DNA from: JAYPAN01 sp049597955
GTDB lineage: Bacteria; Pseudomonadota; Alphaproteobacteria; RS24
Assembly: GCA_049597955.1 (NCBI GenBank)
Contig: JBMYND010000009.1
Span: 4,637 to 68,636 of the forward strand
DNA length: 64,000 nt
Direction of reading: 5' to 3'
Part shown: positions 42,844 to 51,606 of the stretch, piece after piece
How the letters are laid out: each line of letters opens with the position of its first letter
Position numbering within the stretch: position 1 is the stretch's first letter
The notes under the pieces: generated by a model
What the model saw: only the letters and a program-made list of their open reading frames with translations
The model's database searches: none
Told to the model about the DNA's origin: nothing
Translations under genes and position numbers: made by a program

Positions 42844-43335
42844 TTAGCACAAATCCGGTGCCGGGCGAACCGGGCCCGTCAACCCACGCATATCAGGGCC
42901 GCGCAGCAGCAGCCGCGCCGCGTCAACCGGCCCCGGCATGACAATTGACGGCGGCGCAATGTCAAAGCCGACACGCGCATAATAGGGCAAATCACCGACC
43001 AAAAGCACATGCGGAAAACGCGCCGCATCAATCGCTTGCAAGCCGGTCTGCATCAGTTTGAGGCCAACCCCCTGCCCTTGCATGGCGTGATGCACGGCCA
43101 AAGGGCCAAGCAGCAGCGCCGGAGCATCGCCAATACGAATGGGCCAGAAACTTATCGCCCCGACAATTTCGGTTTGTTCATTTATCGCCACATGCGACAG
43201 CGCCGCTATCGCCACATTGCCTTCGCGCAGCCTTTCTGCCGTGCGCGCCAATCGGCCCGGCCCGAAACAATGCTCAAGCAATTTGATGATAGCGGTCTGA
43301 TGTTCGGAATCCGCAAGAATGATGTCATAACTCAT
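42844..43335 (-). CDS. GNAT-family N-acetyltransferase
   Basis: A 163-residue GNAT acyltransferase. The acetyl-CoA pyrophosphate loop is HHAMQGQGVGLKLM (Q-x-x-G-x-G, about residues 90-100) following LLGPLAVH. PYYARVGF near residue 125 is the conserved Y/F helix. The family resembles YhbS-type acetyltransferases; the acceptor is not predictable. It sits 29 bp upstream of the DUF1285 gene. The 182 bp beyond its start (43336-43517) hold no gene I can support. Confidence 0.88.
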   Translation of the reverse strand: MSYDIILADSEHQTAIIKLLEHCFGPGRLARTAERLREGNVAIAALSHVAINEQTEIVGAISFWPIRIGDAPALLLGPLAVHHAMQGQGVGLKLMQTGLQAIDAARFPHVLLVGDLPYYARVGFDIAPPSIVMPGPVDAARLLLRGPDMRGLTGPVRPAPDLC

Positions 43336-43517
43336 GGCTGTATCTCTTTACCGCCCAAAGGGCATATAAACGGGCGCGCAAGCGCGACAAAAGGCCGGAT
43401 TACCGGCAAGCAGGCAAAGCCTGTCGTCGTCGCAAATTATCAGCCCGTATCAGCATGGTTCAGCCATCTCCTGTTGGAAAGGCTGATTTAGCACTGCATC
43501 TTATTTGCGTAAAGAGA

Positions 43518-44465
43518 TTAAACCGCGAAAATATAGGTCAGATAGCCGCCATAAAGCGCCAAACAGGCCAGCCCCTCACCGCGCGACATGCGCCGCCCGC
43601 TGCTCATGAAATAAAAGCCAAGCAAGGCGACCGCCAGCATGATAAGCACATCGCGCGCCGCCAAGACACCGGTAAAGGGCAATGGCGCAACCAAAGCGGT
43701 GCTGCCCAGAATGAGCAATATATTGGAGATATTGCTGCCAATAATATTGCCGACCGCCAGACCGGCATGACCGCGCAAGGAAGCGACCAACGAGACGGCC
43801 AGCTCCGGCAATGAGGTGCCAATGGCAACAATGCTGAGGCCGATAATCGCCTCGGAAATGCCGAAATGCTGCGCCATTAATATGGCACCTGTCACCATAT
43901 TATCTGCGCCCCAAACAATACCGGCCAGACCCAAAAGCAAGACCGGCACGCCGACCGGCAATCCACCCGGCAAATTATTTTCGGCCACTTCGGCATCGGT
44001 TTCATCACTGTCGAGCTGTGAGCGGCTGGAGCGATAAAGCCATACTGTATAGCCCGCCAGCATGACCAGCAAAAGCCCGCCCAAACCGCGCGATATAAGC
44101 CCAATATAGCCGAGCGCGACCAGCAATACCGACATTGCCAACATAAATGTGCCATCGCGCGTCAAAGTTGAATTATCAACGGTAAAGGGGCGCACCGCCG
44201 CCATCATGCCCAGCACCAGCAATATATTGGCGATATTGCTGCCTATCACATTGCCGAGCGAAATATCCGGCTGGCCAAGCAGGGCGGCATCTATGGAAAC
44301 GGTCAGTTCCGGTGCCGATGTGCCAAAGGCGATAATGGTCAGGCCGATAATCAGCGGCGGCACACGCAAGGCCGAGGCCACGGTCACCGCACCGCGCAGC
44401 AGTGCTTCCCCCGCTACGCCCAATGCAATAAACCCAAGAATGAGAGGCATTAGTGCTTCCGACAT
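43518..44465 (-). CDS. calcium/sodium antiporter, CaCA family (YrbG-like)
   Basis: Inner-membrane cation exchanger with about ten hydrophobic segments (315 aa from ATG 44465). The two alpha repeats are intact: IIAFGTSAPELTVSID followed by LGNVIGSNIANILLVLG, and SIVAIGTSLPELAVSLV followed by VGNIIGSNISNILLILG. A polar middle loop (SSRSQLDSDETDAEVAENN) separates the halves. The exchanger probably extrudes Ca2+ in return for Na+ or H+; selectivity is inferred. It is divergent from the acyl-CoA ligase gene. Confidence 0.92.
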   Translation of the reverse strand: MSEALMPLILGFIALGVAGEALLRGAVTVASALRVPPLIIGLTIIAFGTSAPELTVSIDAALLGQPDISLGNVIGSNIANILLVLGMMAAVRPFTVDNSTLTRDGTFMLAMSVLLVALGYIGLISRGLGGLLLVMLAGYTVWLYRSSRSQLDSDETDAEVAENNLPGGLPVGVPVLLLGLAGIVWGADNMVTGAILMAQHFGISEAIIGLSIVAIGTSLPELAVSLVASLRGHAGLAVGNIIGSNISNILLILGSTALVAPLPFTGVLAARDVLIMLAVALLGFYFMSSGRRMSRGEGLACLALYGGYLTYIFAV

Positions 44466-44618
44466 GCCCCGCTTGTAACATGATTGACGCCGGTGCGAAA
44501 CCGCCCGCAAATGCTTCGGTGGTTATGTTTTTTGGTGCCTGTCCTGCCAAAACACTTGGCAGGCAGCAAGGTTTTGCTCTAGCGTGTGGGCAGATTGCTC
44601 ATTTGGGAGGAAACAGCA

Positions 44619-46232
44619 ATGGCATGGAATTTCGGCGATATTCTTGACACAATCATTCCGGTCTTGCCCGAAGGCCATTTGGCGCTGGTGCATGGCGAGC
44701 GCGAAATCACTTGGCAGGAAATGGATAAAAGGTCGAATAATCTGGGCCGCTATATGCTGGAAAATGGCGCTGCAACCGGCGATAAGGTCGGCTTTTACAT
44801 GCGCAATCGCCCCGAATATATGGAAACATTGGCGGCATGTTTCCGCGCCCGTCTGACCCATGTAAACGTCAATTACCGCTATGTCGCTGATGAGGTGCAT
44901 TATATTTTCGACAATTCCGATGCCGCCGTGGTGGTCTATGGCAAGGAGTTTCGCGACAATGTAGCCTTGCTGCGCCCGCGCCTGCCGAAAGTCAAGCTCT
45001 GGATTGAAGTGGGCGATGGCAAGGATTTACCCGATGGCGCACTGGATTATGAAAGCCTGACAGCAAGTGGCGATGGCAGCAATCTGGATGTTGAACGCGC
45101 CGGCAGCGACCTGCTGTTTCTCTATACAGGCGGCACAACCGGCATGCCGAAAGGTGTGATGTGGGAGCATAATGCCTTGCGCGAAACACAGACGATGGCT
45201 TTGCGGGCACTTGGTGATGTGCCGGAAACCCTGCCGGAATTGCGCGACCATTTGATAAATGCCGGGCCGGGCGAAGTTTATATCCCCGCCTGCCCGCTCA
45301 TGCATGGCACCGGCCTGTTCACCGCTATGGCGGCAATGATGAATGGCGGCACAATTGTCACCCTTAATGCGGCTTCGCTGGACGCACATGAATTATGGGC
45401 AACAGTGCAACGCCGCGGCGTGCAGAATATCGCTATTGTCGGCGACGCATTTGCCAAACCCATGCTGGCCGCGCTGGAAGAAGACCCGTCGCGCTATGAT
45501 GTGTCGAGCCTTGTCAGCATGATTTCATCTGGCGTGATGTGGTCAATGGAGGTCAAACAGGCGATGCTTGAACACATGCCGCAAGTCATGTTGGCTGACA
45601 GTTTCGGCTCATCGGAAGCGGTTGGCTTCGGCTCCTCCATCACCATGAAAGACGCGCCGGTCAGCACCGCCAAATTCACCACCAATGATTTTTGCAAAGT
45701 GTTTGACGAAAACGACAATGAAATCCCGCGCGGCAGCGAAACGCCGGGCTTTATTGCCTTTGGTGGCCCGATACCATTGGGCTATTACAAGGATGAAGAA
45801 AAAACCGCCAAGACATTCAAAACCATTAACGGGCATCGCTATTCCATTCCCGGTGATTACTGCCTTGTCTCGGAAGATGGCACATTGACATTGCTGGGGC
45901 GCGGCTCGGTCTGCATTAATTCAGCCGGTGAGAAAATCTATCCGGAAGAAGTCGAAGAGGCACTGAAATTGCATGACAGTGTAGAGGATGCGCTGGTGGT
46001 CGGTGTGCCGGATGAAAAATGGGGACAGGCTGTGACGGCTGTGGTGCAGCTTGTTGAAGGGGCAAATTTTGACAGCGAAATGCTGCGCCTGTTTGTCCGC
46101 GAAAAACTGGCCGCCTACAAAGCCCCCAAACATGTATTTACCGGCGGCCCGCCCTTCCGCGCGCCCAATGGCAAAGCCGATTATAAAAGCGTCACCGAAT
46201 ATGCCACCGAGGAAGTCGCCAAGCTGACATGA
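44619..46232 (+). CDS. acyl-CoA synthetase (AMP-forming)
   Basis: ANL-superfamily ligase that activates a carboxylic acid to its CoA thioester through an acyl-adenylate. The 537-residue product starts at ATG 44619, behind GGGAGGAAAC. The P-loop is LFLYTGGTTGMPKGV (about residue 166 onward), then DSFGSSEAVGFG (A5 region), YSIPGDYC and GRGSVCINSAGEKIYPEEVEEAL (hinge); the C-terminal catalytic lysine region is APNGKADYKSV. The long-chain versus steroid-type substrate is not decidable. It overlaps the 2-hydroxyacid dehydrogenase gene by 4 bp. Confidence 0.92.
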   Translation: MAWNFGDILDTIIPVLPEGHLALVHGEREITWQEMDKRSNNLGRYMLENGAATGDKVGFYMRNRPEYMETLAACFRARLTHVNVNYRYVADEVHYIFDNSDAAVVVYGKEFRDNVALLRPRLPKVKLWIEVGDGKDLPDGALDYESLTASGDGSNLDVERAGSDLLFLYTGGTTGMPKGVMWEHNALRETQTMALRALGDVPETLPELRDHLINAGPGEVYIPACPLMHGTGLFTAMAAMMNGGTIVTLNAASLDAHELWATVQRRGVQNIAIVGDAFAKPMLAALEEDPSRYDVSSLVSMISSGVMWSMEVKQAMLEHMPQVMLADSFGSSEAVGFGSSITMKDAPVSTAKFTTNDFCKVFDENDNEIPRGSETPGFIAFGGPIPLGYYKDEEKTAKTFKTINGHRYSIPGDYCLVSEDGTLTLLGRGSVCINSAGEKIYPEEVEEALKLHDSVEDALVVGVPDEKWGQAVTAVVQLVEGANFDSEMLRLFVREKLAAYKAPKHVFTGGPPFRAPNGKADYKSVTEYATEEVAKLT

Positions 46233-47305
46233 CACGCCATATTGCTGTTTTTGGAGAAATGGGGGCAAAATATGCCGCCATTATTGAGCAAGCCTTTGCC
46301 GATCGCGCTGACTGGCAGGTTGATATTTGGCCATGCGATGATGATTTGGCGGCGCGTGATGCCCTGCTGGCGCATTGCGAAGCCGCCATTATGAGCCCCG
46401 ATTTTATTCTGACACCGGGCAATTTTGGCGCATTGATGGCCGCTCCGAATTTGAAAATCCTGTTGCAGCCTTGGGTCGGCACGGATTGGCTGAACCCCGG
46501 CTTTCTGCCGGAAGGCCTGCTTTATTGCAATGCCGGTGGTCATGCCCCGTCAATGGCCGAATATGTGATGGCCGCGATATTGGAACATGCAACCGAGCTG
46601 CGCAGCCAGCATGCCGATATGCAGGCCGGCAATTGGCGGCGCGCCGGACGCAATGCAGCGCCGGAAGCCCGTCATGGCTTTATCACCGGCAAGACACTTG
46701 GGTTGATTGGCTATGGCGATATTGCCGAGGCTGTGGCCAAGCGCGCCCATGCTTTTGACATGCGGCTGGCGGCCATTGCGCGGCGCAAACGCGACGCTGC
46801 CCCCGCGCCGCTGGACTGGATTGGCACGCAAGACGACTTGCCGCAGCTTTTGGCTGAAAGCGATTATCTGGTGCTGACCTGCGATTTGAACGCCGAAACG
46901 GAAGGCATGATTGACGCGGCCGCTTTTGAGCAGATGAAGCCATCCGCCTATATTATCAATGTCGCGCGCGGCGAAGTGATTGATGAAGCGGCCCTGTTCG
47001 CGGCATTGCAAGAAAACAAAATCGGCGGCGCGGCGCTTGATACATGGTATCGCTATCCGACCAATATCGCCAATGCCGAACCCGACCCTGACCGTGGCGG
47101 CCCCTATCAAGGCTCACATTTTGATTTTCTGTCGCTCGACAATGTGCTGCTGACCCCGCACAGTTCGGCGCATACATTCAATGCCGATGAAGGCCGTTAT
47201 GTCTCCATTGCCCAATCCTTGCTGGAATATGCCGATGGCCAAACACCAAAGCGACAAGTAACCATTGGCACGGGCGCCAATCTTGACGGTTTCAAAATTC
47301 CCTAA
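46229..47305 (+). CDS. D-isomer-specific 2-hydroxyacid dehydrogenase family protein
   Basis: NAD(P)-binding oxidoreductase of 358 residues. The Rossmann motif is LGLIGYGDIAEAVAKRA (159-173), the catalytic Arg is in NVARGEVIDEAAL (247), and the catalytic His in TPHSSAHT (311). The usual Glu five residues after the LD of GAALD is Tyr276 (DTWYRYP), recalling formate dehydrogenase, which has Gln there. IARRKRD after beta 2 suggests NADP preference. The gene starts within the ligase stop (ATGA), so it acts in the same pathway or is coupled by chance. Confidence 0.88.
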   Translation: MTRHIAVFGEMGAKYAAIIEQAFADRADWQVDIWPCDDDLAARDALLAHCEAAIMSPDFILTPGNFGALMAAPNLKILLQPWVGTDWLNPGFLPEGLLYCNAGGHAPSMAEYVMAAILEHATELRSQHADMQAGNWRRAGRNAAPEARHGFITGKTLGLIGYGDIAEAVAKRAHAFDMRLAAIARRKRDAAPAPLDWIGTQDDLPQLLAESDYLVLTCDLNAETEGMIDAAAFEQMKPSAYIINVARGEVIDEAALFAALQENKIGGAALDTWYRYPTNIANAEPDPDRGGPYQGSHFDFLSLDNVLLTPHSSAHTFNADEGRYVSIAQSLLEYADGQTPKRQVTIGTGANLDGFKIP

Positions 47306-47454
47306 GGTCAATCACCTGACTTCAATCGTTTAATGAGGGCCGGTCTTGCCATTCAAATTGCTGCGGCGACCTGCCACGCAAAGGCGCTGTGCAATAGCTT
47401 GCGCCGCGCCATAGTCGTGATAAGTTATGGCAGGTTAAATTTTGGGAGAAAGAC

Positions 47455-48645
47455 ATGTCTGAGCTTGAAACCTTCCGTGCGGAAACCCGCAATTGGCTGG
47501 AAGAAAACTGCCCCGAATCCATGCGCACACCAATGCCGGAGCGCGAAATGCCTTGGGGTGGCCGCAATGCGAAATTTCCCAATCCGGACACAAAACTCTG
47601 GATGGATCGGATGTCGGCACGCGGCTGGACGGCACCGACATGGCCGGCTGAATATGGCGGCGGTGGCCTGTCCAAGGAAGAAAACAAAATTCTGCAAGAA
47701 GAACTGGCCCGCATTAAGGCGCGTCCGGCCCTGACCAGTTTCGGCCTTTGGATGCTTGGCCCGGCCTTGCTGGAATTTGCCAGCGAGGAGCAGAAACAAA
47801 AATATATTCCTGAAATTATTCGTGGCGAGATTCGCTGGTGCCAAGGCTATTCCGAGCCGGGTGCAGGGTCAGATTTGGCGGGGCTGCAGACCAAAGCCGA
47901 AGATATGGGTGATTATTATCTGGTCAATGGCCAGAAAGTCTGGACGTCTTATGCCGATAATTGTGATTGGATTTTCTGCCTTGTGCGCACCGATACCAGT
48001 GTCAAGCATGACGGTATTTCCTTTTTGCTGATTGATATGGCGACCGATGGCGTGGAAGCGCGCCCGATTAAATTGATTTCCGGTGCCTCACCCTTTTGCG
48101 AAACTTTCCTGACCGATGTGAAAGTGCCGAAAGAAAACCTTGTCGGTGAGCTGAATAAGGGTTGGACGATTGCCAAGCGCCTGCTGGAGCATGAGCGCAG
48201 CATGATTTCCGGCATGGGCATGGGGGCCGGTGCGGCAGCTATGGGTGGCATGGAAGCTGTGGCAAAAGAGAATTTCGGCACAGACAGTGATAAAATCGCC
48301 GAGCCATCCATTCGCAATGCGATTGCCGAGCATAAAATGGACCAGCAAGCCTTTGGTCTGACGCTGAAGCGCGCCGCCGAAGAAGCCAAAACCGGCCAAG
48401 GCAATGGGGCCGCCGCCTCAATGTTCAAATATTACGGCACGGAAGTGAATAAACGCCGCTTTGAATTGCTGCTCGATATTATGGGCTCACAGGCTTTGGG
48501 CTGGGAGGGCGACGGCTTTGACAGCAAGGAATTGGCTGTCACCCGCTCTTGGCTGCGCTCAAAAGGCAATTCGATTGAAGGCGGCACGTCGGAAGTGCAG
48601 TTAAATGTGATTGCCAAGCGCGTTTTGGGCCTGCCCGACGCGTAA
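47455..48645 (+). CDS. acyl-CoA dehydrogenase (ACAD 1)
   Basis: FAD-dependent acyl-CoA dehydrogenase, 396 residues. The N-terminal helical domain begins MSELETFRAETRNWLEENCP; the mid domain has WCQGYSEPGAGSDLAGLQTKA (ACAD signature) and VNGQKVWTSYADNCDW. The C-terminal helical domain ends NSIEGGTSEVQLNVIAKRVLGLP. A GGGAGAAAGAC SD precedes the ATG. It is followed 64 bp later by a second ACAD gene. Tandem ACADs of this kind can form alpha2-beta2 enzymes in steroid and fatty-acid catabolism of actinobacteria; the same assembly here is inferred. Confidence 0.92.
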   Translation: MSELETFRAETRNWLEENCPESMRTPMPEREMPWGGRNAKFPNPDTKLWMDRMSARGWTAPTWPAEYGGGGLSKEENKILQEELARIKARPALTSFGLWMLGPALLEFASEEQKQKYIPEIIRGEIRWCQGYSEPGAGSDLAGLQTKAEDMGDYYLVNGQKVWTSYADNCDWIFCLVRTDTSVKHDGISFLLIDMATDGVEARPIKLISGASPFCETFLTDVKVPKENLVGELNKGWTIAKRLLEHERSMISGMGMGAGAAAMGGMEAVAKENFGTDSDKIAEPSIRNAIAEHKMDQQAFGLTLKRAAEEAKTGQGNGAAASMFKYYGTEVNKRRFELLLDIMGSQALGWEGDGFDSKELAVTRSWLRSKGNSIEGGTSEVQLNVIAKRVLGLPDA

Positions 48646-48709
48646 TGTGAAACAATGAGGCCGGTGCTTGCGCCGGCCCTGTTTGTCCTGATTATTTGGA
48701 GAATACCCC

Positions 48710-49849
48710 ATGGCTCTTGTGCTTACCGAAGAACAAAACATGCTGCGCGATATGGCGAAGCAATTTTTCACCGAACAAGCCCCTGTCACCAATTTGCGCA
48801 AATTACGCGATGAAGAAAGCGCGGATGGCTATGACCGCGATGTCTGGCGGCAAATTGTTGAACTTGGCTTTGCCGGTATTTTGATACCGGAAGAACAGGG
48901 CGGCACCGGATTTGGCCCAATGGGCATGGGCATTGTGATGGAAGAAGCCGGGCGCACTTTGGCCGCTTCGCCGCTCTATGCCACGGCTGTTCTGGGTGCC
49001 GGGCTGGTCATGGCGGCCGGCAATGAAGCACAAAAATCCGAGATTTTGCCGAAAATCGCCGGTGGTGAATTGCTGATGGCTATGGCGCTGGAAGAAACCG
49101 CGCATCATAATCCGCTCAATACCGGCATGAAGGCCGAAAAATCCGGCGATGGCTTTACCCTGTCGGGGGAAAAGAAATTCGTCATTGACGGCCATATTGC
49201 CGATAGGCTGATTGTGGTCGCCCGCACCAATGGCGCGGCCGGCGACAGCCAAGGCCTGTCCATGTTTTTGGTTGATGCCAAGGCAGAGGGGGTGGGTGTC
49301 ACCCGCACCATGATGGTGGATAATCGCAATGCCGCCAATATCAGCTTTGACAATGTGCAGCTTTCCGCCGACAGCCTGCTTGGCGGGTTGGATGCGGCAT
49401 GGCCGGAATTGGAAAATGTGCTGGATATGGGACGCATTTGCATTGCCGCAGAAATGCTGGGCGGTATTGAGACGGTTTTTGAAACAACGCTGGAATATCT
49501 CAAGGAACGCAAGCAATTTGGCGTGATTATCGGCACATTTCAGGCATTGAAGCACCGCGCCGCAGAAATGTTCTGCGAAGTTGAGATTTGCCAATCTGTC
49601 GTGCTGGACGGCCTGTCGGCGCTGGATGAAAGGCGCAATGATATTCCGCGCGCCGCCAGCCTTGCCAAAGCGCGCGCCTGCGATGCGGCGCGGCTCATCA
49701 GCAATGAGGGGATTCAAATGCATGGCGGCATTGGCATGACCGATGCGCTTGATGTCGGGCTGTTTTTGAAACGCGCCCGTGTGCAGGCGCAAATGCTCGG
49801 CGATGCCAATTTTCACCGCGCGCGCTATGCTGATTTGGGTGGCTATTAA
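48710..49849 (+). CDS. acyl-CoA dehydrogenase (ACAD 2)
   Basis: Second acyl-CoA dehydrogenase, 379 residues. LTEEQNMLRDMAKQFFTEQAP starts the N-terminal domain, and the mid domain shows GFTLSGEKKFVIDGHIADRLIVVART. The flavin-contact signature is weaker than in ACAD 1 (ALEETAHHNPLN in place of the SEPGAGSD motif). The end reads GIQMHGGIGMTDALDVGLFLKRARV, with no GTSEVQ segment. Such partners resemble the non-catalytic or half-site subunits of heteromeric ACADs. It follows ACAD 1 directly and probably shares its transcript. Confidence 0.9.
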   Translation: MALVLTEEQNMLRDMAKQFFTEQAPVTNLRKLRDEESADGYDRDVWRQIVELGFAGILIPEEQGGTGFGPMGMGIVMEEAGRTLAASPLYATAVLGAGLVMAAGNEAQKSEILPKIAGGELLMAMALEETAHHNPLNTGMKAEKSGDGFTLSGEKKFVIDGHIADRLIVVARTNGAAGDSQGLSMFLVDAKAEGVGVTRTMMVDNRNAANISFDNVQLSADSLLGGLDAAWPELENVLDMGRICIAAEMLGGIETVFETTLEYLKERKQFGVIIGTFQALKHRAAEMFCEVEICQSVVLDGLSALDERRNDIPRAASLAKARACDAARLISNEGIQMHGGIGMTDALDVGLFLKRARVQAQMLGDANFHRARYADLGGY

Positions 49850-49959
49850 TCGCTTAAGCGGCTGAAAAAAGACGCAAACCGGCTTTGATAGACCTCGACA
49901 AGCGGGCGGCTTGGCGATAGGGTTCAAATGAAAAGCAGCACAGCAAATTGAGGTCTCAA

Positions 49960-50199
49960 ATGGCGGATGAAACAACACACCCGGAACGCATTACCGTTTT
50001 GGCAAGGGAGTTTACCCCGGCCGCAATGGAATTTCACCGCCGCAATATGAGCGCGCGTGGCTATCGCATGGAAGGCCAGATTACCGCGCGGCGCTATATG
50101 ATGATTGACGGGCCGGGGGAGCCGACAGATTTGTTTGACGGCGAAGAATATTATGCGGTCACTTTTGTCCGCAAAGAAGCAGGCGACAGCGACGCGTAA
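49960..50199 (+). CDS. small conserved-looking protein, unknown
   Basis: A 79-residue soluble protein starting at ATG 49960 (MADETTHPERITVL), with TTGAGG seven bases upstream; an in-frame ATG at 49948 is possible. Composition is mixed, with LAREFTPAAMEFHRRNMSARGYRMEGQITARRYMMIDGPGEP and a final strand EEYYAVTFVRKE. The alternation of helix and strand looks like one small alpha/beta domain. I do not recognise a family. A CGCTTAAGCG palindrome lies upstream, just after the ACAD 2 stop. Confidence 0.65.
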   Translation: MADETTHPERITVLAREFTPAAMEFHRRNMSARGYRMEGQITARRYMMIDGPGEPTDLFDGEEYYAVTFVRKEAGDSDA

Positions 50200-50339
50200 A
50201 TTTGCGGGTAAATGCGTAAGTGCGGCATTTCAGCCAAATGGCGAATATCGCCCAAGATGGCATGGAATGATTGACAATATCTGTTATATTCCGTCGCGAA
50301 TTGGCCAGTTTTGGCTAAGTTGATGAGCAAGGAAACCGA

Positions 50340-51587
50340 ATGGCCATAGATTATGACAGCCATTTAGACAAAGCCCTTGATGCGCTGCATGGCGAAGGGC
50401 GGTATCGGGTGTTTACCGATTTGGCGCGTCGCGCCGGCAATTTTCCGCGCGCGATTGACTATTCGGGCGATACACCGCGCGACATAACGGTCTGGTGCTC
50501 CAATGATTATCTCGGCATGGGGCAAAATCCGGAAGTTATGGCGGCGATGAAAAACGCCATTGACGATTTGGGAACCGGCGCGGGCGGCACGCGCAATATA
50601 TCCGGCACGCATCATTTGATTGTTGAATTGGAGCGCGAACTGGCTGATTTGCACGACAAGGAAGCCGCGCTGGTCTTTACCTCAGGCTATATTTCCAACG
50701 AAGCGACGATTTCGACTTTGGCCAAATTGCTGCCGGAATGCCTTATTCTGTCAGATGAATTGAACCATGCCTCAATGATTGAGGGTGTGCGCCAAAGCGG
50801 CTGTGCCAAACGCATTTGGCGGCACAATGATGTTGAGCATTTGGAAAGCCTGCTGCGCGAGACCAGCCCTGACCGGCCCAAGCTGATTGCCTTTGAAAGC
50901 GTTTATTCAATGGATGGCGATATTGCGCCCATTGGCAAAATCTGTGATTTGGCTGAGAAATATAATGCGCTGACCTATCTTGATGAAGTGCATGCTGTGG
51001 GCATGTATGGCAAACGCGGTGGCGGCATTGCCGATATGGAAAATCTGATGGGTCGGGTGGATATTATTGAAGGCACGCTGGCCAAGGCCTTTGGCATTAT
51101 GGGCGGCTATATTACCGGCAAGGCCAATTTGGTGGATGCCATACGCTCCTATGCGCCGGGCTTTATTTTCACCACCTCACTGCCGCCAACTGTCGCCGCC
51201 GGTGCGATTGAAAGCGTGCGCATTGTCAAGCAGGCTGAAGAATTGCGCCGCCAGCATCAAGAGCGTGCCAATACGCTGAAATCACGGCTGGAGGCCGCTG
51301 GCCTGCCCGTATTGCACACCAATACCCATATTGTGCCGGTTATGGTCGCCGATCCGGTTTTGTGCAAGGCCGCGTCCGACCGTTTGCTGAAAACCCATGC
51401 TATTTATATCCAGCCAATCAATTATCCCACTGTGCCGCGCGGCACGGAAAGGCTGCGTATCACGCCCACCCCATTGCATGATGACAGCATGATAGATGCG
51501 CTGGTCGAAGCCTTGCAGGAAGTTTGGCAGACATTGGGCATTTCAAGAAAAACCCCCGATATCACGACAATTCCGGCTGCGCGCTGA
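50340..51587 (+). CDS. hemA: 5-aminolevulinate synthase
   Basis: PLP-dependent condensation of glycine with succinyl-CoA, the start of heme synthesis by the C4 route found in Alphaproteobacteria. The 415-residue product has TVWCSNDYLGMGQNPEV, GTGAGGTRNISGTHHLIVELE, the Asp-containing LDEVHAVGMYG, and the PLP lysine in EGTLAKAFGIMGGY. AAGGAAACCGA precedes the ATG. The 140-bp leader contains a perfect inverted repeat GGCGA/TCGCC (50240-50252). No canonical FNR box is visible. It is followed by hemH. Confidence 0.97.
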   Translation: MAIDYDSHLDKALDALHGEGRYRVFTDLARRAGNFPRAIDYSGDTPRDITVWCSNDYLGMGQNPEVMAAMKNAIDDLGTGAGGTRNISGTHHLIVELERELADLHDKEAALVFTSGYISNEATISTLAKLLPECLILSDELNHASMIEGVRQSGCAKRIWRHNDVEHLESLLRETSPDRPKLIAFESVYSMDGDIAPIGKICDLAEKYNALTYLDEVHAVGMYGKRGGGIADMENLMGRVDIIEGTLAKAFGIMGGYITGKANLVDAIRSYAPGFIFTTSLPPTVAAGAIESVRIVKQAEELRRQHQERANTLKSRLEAAGLPVLHTNTHIVPVMVADPVLCKAASDRLLKTHAIYIQPINYPTVPRGTERLRITPTPLHDDSMIDALVEALQEVWQTLGISRKTPDITTIPAAR

Positions 51588-51606
51588 GCCAAAGCGGGGC
51601 GTTATC

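Noticed and set aside
48803..49978. 391-codon open frame on the minus strand
   Set aside because: It lies exactly opposite the well-supported second acyl-CoA dehydrogenase, has no recognisable domain and is rich in His, Gln and Ala as expected of an antisense shadow frame.
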